In this document: one piece after another, positions 14,722 to 17,561 of the stretch
Numbering within the stretch: position 1 is the stretch's first letter
Layout of the letters: every line of letters begins with the position of its first letter
Origin: CAZIPZ01 sp964541075
GTDB lineage: Bacteria; Acidobacteriota; Terriglobia; 20CM-2-55-15
DNA length: 17,561 bases
Direction: 5' to 3'
NCBI GenBank assembly: GCA_964541075.1
Contig: CAZIPZ010000073.1
Location: 1 to 17,561, forward strand
Notes under the pieces: generated by a model
Told to the model about the DNA's origin: nothing
The model's database searches: none
Seen by the model: the letters and a program-made list of their open reading frames with translations, nothing else
Position numbers and translations under genes: made by a program

Positions 14722-15552
14722 TTACGGATTGAGGGGGCGCTGGCCCAATGTCGCGGCAAGGATGTCCTGGAAGTTTCCGGGAGTTATGGTGAATTCACGA
14801 ACTTGACCCGATCGGCCGAGGCTTCGCACGGCCTGTTCATTGATCTTCATACTGATGCCGCCGGCATTGCCGATAGCGAGATCGATGGAACTCTTAGCTG
14901 TGAATCTGCGATTCATACCAGGTTCCAGGATCTCACCTGCGACCACCGTTGCACCGTCTGCCTTAACTTTGATCCACGTCGTTTCCTGGGCCTTCATATC
15001 GAGTACGAGTGGATCAGGAATGGGGGCGGCCTCAGGAGTGACGGCAGGAACCGGTTCCTCTGGTTGCTGTTGTTCGTATGGAGCAGGTTGTGTGTCTAGA
15101 GGGTCAGGCGCGGATGGCGGAGGAGAAGCCGGCGGTGGTTGGGAAATGGCCGGGTTTTCATTTGAGATTTCAGGGGCGCCGGCATTTCGAGTTGCGACGT
15201 AATAGATCACCATCAACAGCGCCAACGCTCCGATAGCGAGGGGATACAGANNNNNNNNNNGTTCAACTTTGTTTGGCTGTGAGCGAGAGGTCCTGAAAAC
15301 TTCTATCGAGGGTTCGTTGGATTGACTGAGCCGCTCGTAGTCGGAAACGGCCTGGTCTGGATCCAATCCGACGTACTGCGCATACGTGCGGATAAACCCG
15401 CGATTGAAAATGCCGCCGGGCAGAAGTCGGAAATCCTCGCTCTCGATCGCCTGAAGAAATCGAGTGCTGATTCGGGTTTCGACCGCGATCTGATCCAGCG
15501 CGATGCCTTTCGACTGCCGCGCTTCTTTGAAACTTGCACCAAAATTGGTCAT
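14722..15552 (-). CDS. rodZ: RodZ-like cell-shape protein (interrupted by an assembly gap)
   Basis: The predicted 276-residue protein has the RodZ layout. An N-terminal Cro/C1-like helix-turn-helix domain (about 5-65: FGASFKEARQSKGIALDQIA, then GGIFNRGFIRTYAQYVGLD) binds MreB rather than DNA in known RodZ. A membrane helix follows at about 102-120 (LYPLAIGALALLMVIYYVA), then a Pro/Gln-rich periplasmic linker (130-183) and a C-terminal DUF4115 beta domain (about 185-262: TWIKVKADG, LAIGNAGGISMKIN). ATG 15552 was chosen because family members start a few residues before FG..LR..R. The longer open frame to 15621 has no family match. Ten Ns replace about four residues just before the membrane helix. 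It is divergent from the microcompartment genes. Confidence 0.88.
   Translation of the reverse strand: MTNFGASFKEARQSKGIALDQIAVETRISTRFLQAIESEDFRLLPGGIFNRGFIRTYAQYVGLDPDQAVSDYERLSQSNEPSIEVFRTSRSQPNKVEXXXXLYPLAIGALALLMVIYYVATRNAGAPEISNENPAISQPPPASPPPSAPDPLDTQPAPYEQQQPEEPVPAVTPEAAPIPDPLVLDMKAQETTWIKVKADGATVVAGEILEPGMNRRFTAKSSIDLAIGNAGGISMKINEQAVRSLGRSGQVREFTITPGNFQDILAATLGQRPLNP
15251..15260. other. Assembly gap (10 Ns) inside rodZ
   Basis: Ten Ns lie between the cytoplasmic domain and the membrane helix of the RodZ-like protein. The reading frames on both sides agree only if the true gap is 10 bases plus a multiple of three, which fits a short missing basic stretch before the helix. The real length is unknown. 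Confidence 0.95.
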
Positions 15553-15651
15553 GTCTGACCGCAAGACCCCGTTGCCGTTGACTTTAGGCAGAATGATATG
15601 GACGGGTTTTATCCCAGTCAATTGCTTTTATATATGCTTTCAGGTACGCTA

Positions 15652-15670
15652 CGCCCCGAAACGGGCGGAG
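15652..15670 (+). promoter_or_regulatory. Hairpin joined to the ribosome binding site of the BMC shell gene
   Basis: CGCCCCG at 15652-15658 folds onto CGGGCG at 15662-15667 with an AAA loop and one bulged C. Its last base is the first G of the GGAG Shine-Dalgarno at 15667-15670, five bases before the TTG start at 15676. The fold could limit ribosome access. The 123-base gap to rodZ shows no promoter I trust. TTGCTT and TACGCT at 17-base spacing (within 15623-15651) is a weak candidate. Confidence 0.4.
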
Positions 15671-15675
15671 CTATC

Positions 15676-15984
15676 TTGAACGAAGCACTGGGAATGGTAG
15701 AGACACGCGGCTTTGTGGGTGCGGTCGAAGCTGCGGACGCCATGGTAAAGACCGCAAATGTTGTCCTCATTGGCAAAGAATATCTGCTCAACGGGTATGT
15801 GGCTGTGCTCGTTCGCGGTGACGTCGGTTCGGTGAAAGCGGCGATCGAGGTAGGATCGATGGCCGCGCGGCGCGTCGGCGAACTAGTCAGCGTGCACATT
15901 ATTCCGCGTCCCTTCGACGAAACAGAAAAACTCCTAAAACACTGGTCCGGCCCACCTAAGCGCGGCGATTCTACGCCGGGCTAA
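15676..15984 (+). CDS. Hexameric bacterial microcompartment shell protein (BMC-H)
   Basis: The 102-residue product is a single BMC domain of the PduA/EutM/CcmK type, a building block of the protein shell around a metabolosome. Hallmarks are EALGMVETRGFVGAVEAADAM, VRGDVGSVKAAIEVG and VGELVSVHIIPRP. The TTG at 15676 was chosen because it has GGAG five bases upstream and yields the family's usual N-terminus (MNEALGMVETRG). ATG 15694 would cut off conserved residues, and the longer frames from 15598 or 15634 add an unmatched leader. The pore loop reads EYLLNGYV where PduA has EKIGSGLV. The C-terminal tail (KHWSGPPKRGDSTPG) is short. It lies 23 bases before an acylating aldehyde dehydrogenase. Confidence 0.93.
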   Translation: MNEALGMVETRGFVGAVEAADAMVKTANVVLIGKEYLLNGYVAVLVRGDVGSVKAAIEVGSMAARRVGELVSVHIIPRPFDETEKLLKHWSGPPKRGDSTPG

Positions 15985-16007
15985 GGCCGCGATTACGCCT
16001 TGTACAT

Positions 16008-17561
16008 ATGGACGCAGACCTTGAATCTATCCAAGAAGCGCGAAGCCTGCTGACCTCTGCTCAAACCGCCTGGCGTCGCTTCGAGAACTTCACTGAGGAT
16101 CAGGTCGAGCGCATCCTGCTTGAAATCTCCAAGACAGGAATCGCCAATGCGGAATCTCTCGCAAGAATGGCCGTTGAAGAAACGGGATACGGCAAAGTCG
16201 AAGACAAGACTGTGAAAAACTTGTTCTGTGCGGACGAAGTTTATCGTGCGATCCGCCCGATGAAGACGATTGGCATCGTCAATGAGGACAGAGAAAAGAA
16301 GATATTTGAAGTCGCCAGCCCCATTGGGGTCATCGCTGCCATTATTCCTTCGACGAATCCTACATCGACCACGATCTATAAAACGCTCATTGCCCTGAAG
16401 GGCCGCAATGCAATTGTATTCAGTCCGCACCCCTCGGCTGTGCGGTGTATCGGTGAGACTGTGCGCCTCATTCGCGAGGCTGCGGAGAGAGCGGGCGCTC
16501 CGCCCCACATCATTTCGTGTATGACGCGTCCCACAACGGAAGGAACGCAGGAACTGATGAAGCACGAACTGACCGCCCTGATTCTTGCAACCGGCGGCGC
16601 CGGTCTCGTCAAAGCCGCGTACAGCGCCGGCAAGCCGGCTTTCGGAGTAGGCCCTGGAAATGTTCCGGCATACATCGAAAAGACAGCCGATGTTCCGAAG
16701 GCCGTCGGTGACATTCTCGCCGGAAAGTGTTTCGACAATGGAACACTCTGCTCGTCCGAGCAAGCCATCATCTGCGATGAATCCGTGAATCAGCAGGTGC
16801 TGGAAGAATTGAAGAAACAGGGCGCACACGTCTGCAGCGATCAGGAAAAAGCAGTGCTCGAGCGCACCATTCAGACTCAAAGACGCACACTGAACACGAA
16901 GATCGTGGGAAAGTCTGCAGCAAAGATCGCCGAAATGGCGGGCTTTACGGTGCCTTCATCCACGCGTGCTCTCGTGGCTCACGCAAGCGGTGTAGGACCC
17001 GAGCATCCGATATCCATGGAAAAGCTTTCTCCAACACTGGCTTTCTATGTGGTGAAGGATTGGAAGGCAGGCTGCGACAAGTGCGTCGAGATTTTGTCCT
17101 TTGGTGGACTTGGGCACACGCTCAGCCTGCATACCAAAGATGACGAGGTTGTCCGTCAATTTGGACTTCATAAACCCGCCTTTAGAATTTGTGTGAATAC
17201 GCCTGCGGCATTGGGTGCGGTGGGCTACACCACAAATCTTTTTCCGTCGATGACGCTAGGCTGCGGCGCCGCGGGCGGCAACATTACTTCCGATAACATT
17301 TCGCCGCTGCACTTGATCAACTTGAAACGGGTGGCTTACGGCGTTCGCGATGTTGCGCGGCACGTTTCCACGCCCGTATCAAAACGAGCGACGATCGAGC
17401 AGGTCGTGGATCAATGGATTGGTGGACGAACTGCGAAAGCCTCGGCGCCTGAGCGTCCTGCTCCGCCGGCAGTTCCTCCGTTGGCGTCGTTCAAGCAGCT
17501 TGAGGGAGCAAAACCTGAGAGACCGGCGGAGAAGAAAGTGGACAAGAATGAGGAGAAGAAG
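16008..17561 (+). CDS. CoA-acylating aldehyde dehydrogenase, EutE/PduP-type, microcompartment-associated (3' end outside window)
   Basis: From ATG 16008 the frame is open to the last base (518 codons) with no stop. It was read directly from the sequence. It matches NAD- and CoA-dependent aldehyde dehydrogenases that turn an aldehyde into acyl-CoA inside microcompartments: ASPIGVIAAIIPSTNPTST (103-121), ILATGGAGLVKAAYSAGKPA (192-211), GVGPGNVPAYIE (213-224), FDNGTLCSSEQA (242-253, with Cys248 as the catalytic cysteine), EILSFGGLGHTLSLH (361-375) and TLGCGAAGGNITSDNISP (416-433). After about residue 455 comes a short amphipathic stretch (ATIEQVVDQWIGG). A Pro/Ala then Lys/Glu-rich tail continues past the edge, as in enzymes carrying C-terminal encapsulation peptides. 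The BMC-H gene 23 bases upstream supports shell cargo. The substrate (acetaldehyde, propionaldehyde or other) is not determinable. Confidence 0.92.
   Translation, partial: MDADLESIQEARSLLTSAQTAWRRFENFTEDQVERILLEISKTGIANAESLARMAVEETGYGKVEDKTVKNLFCADEVYRAIRPMKTIGIVNEDREKKIFEVASPIGVIAAIIPSTNPTSTTIYKTLIALKGRNAIVFSPHPSAVRCIGETVRLIREAAERAGAPPHIISCMTRPTTEGTQELMKHELTALILATGGAGLVKAAYSAGKPAFGVGPGNVPAYIEKTADVPKAVGDILAGKCFDNGTLCSSEQAIICDESVNQQVLEELKKQGAHVCSDQEKAVLERTIQTQRRTLNTKIVGKSAAKIAEMAGFTVPSSTRALVAHASGVGPEHPISMEKLSPTLAFYVVKDWKAGCDKCVEILSFGGLGHTLSLHTKDDEVVRQFGLHKPAFRICVNTPAALGAVGYTTNLFPSMTLGCGAAGGNITSDNISPLHLINLKRVAYGVRDVARHVSTPVSKRATIEQVVDQWIGGRTAKASAPERPAPPAVPPLASFKQLEGAKPERPAEKKVDKNEEKK

Noticed and set aside
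15993..16880. A 295-codon open frame on the minus strand
   Set aside because: It lies wholly within the plus-strand aldehyde dehydrogenase, whose motifs and catalytic cysteine are clear. The antisense translation has no recognisable domain and looks like a codon-bias shadow.
1..17561. tRNA, rRNA, CRISPR array, prophage or complete insertion sequence
   Set aside because: I looked for cloverleaf-like stretches, regular direct repeats, transposase motifs and phage proteins on both strands and found none that I could support. The only repeat of note is the single palindrome at 246-312.

Overview
The window looks like a piece of a draft genome or metagenome bin from a Gram-negative, LPS-making bacterium. 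It carries an OmpH/Skp remnant, FabZ, LpxA and LpxI (the LpxH replacement), a TonB-like protein and RodZ. My best guess is Acidobacteriota or a deltaproteobacterium-like lineage. This rests on gene content and order (LpxI followed by a Gfo/Idh oxidoreductase, a SpoIID-like protein in a diderm, and small secreted hypothetical proteins), not on a marker-gene search. A run of ten Ns inside rodZ marks a scaffold join.

The left half (1-9673, plus strand) is one tightly packed run. It reads ompH/skp (3' end only), fabZ, lpxA, lpxI, a Gfo/Idh oxidoreductase, a TonB-type protein, a SpoIID/LytB-domain protein, miaA, hfq, hflX, and a TPR protein with S-layer-homology repeats. Most junctions are overlaps or gaps under 20 bases. 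The larger gaps are 127 bases before fabZ, which holds a long REP-like hairpin, and 127 bases before miaA. The first part makes and modifies lipid A and builds the envelope. The second part is the miaA-hfq-hflX RNA/ribosome block known from proteobacteria, with the TPR/SLH gene overlapping hflX by four bases.

The convergent gap at 9674-9854 is short but dense. It has two stem-loops, and next to them two DnaA-box-like nonamers in direct repeat plus a degenerate inverted third.

The minus-strand block (9855-15552), in transcription order, is rodZ, uvrA, two small secreted helical proteins that look like diverged tandem paralogues, and a SprT-like zinc metalloprotease. The last three are nearly contiguous.

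At the right edge, divergent from rodZ, a bacterial microcompartment (BMC) locus begins. It has a single-domain hexameric shell protein starting at a TTG codon, followed by a CoA-acylating aldehyde dehydrogenase of the EutE/PduP type. The dehydrogenase has a C-terminal extension that may be a cargo-targeting tail, and the gene runs off the window. This edge is the most interesting part: the shell protein has an unusual pore loop, and the enzymes that would define the substrate lie outside the window.
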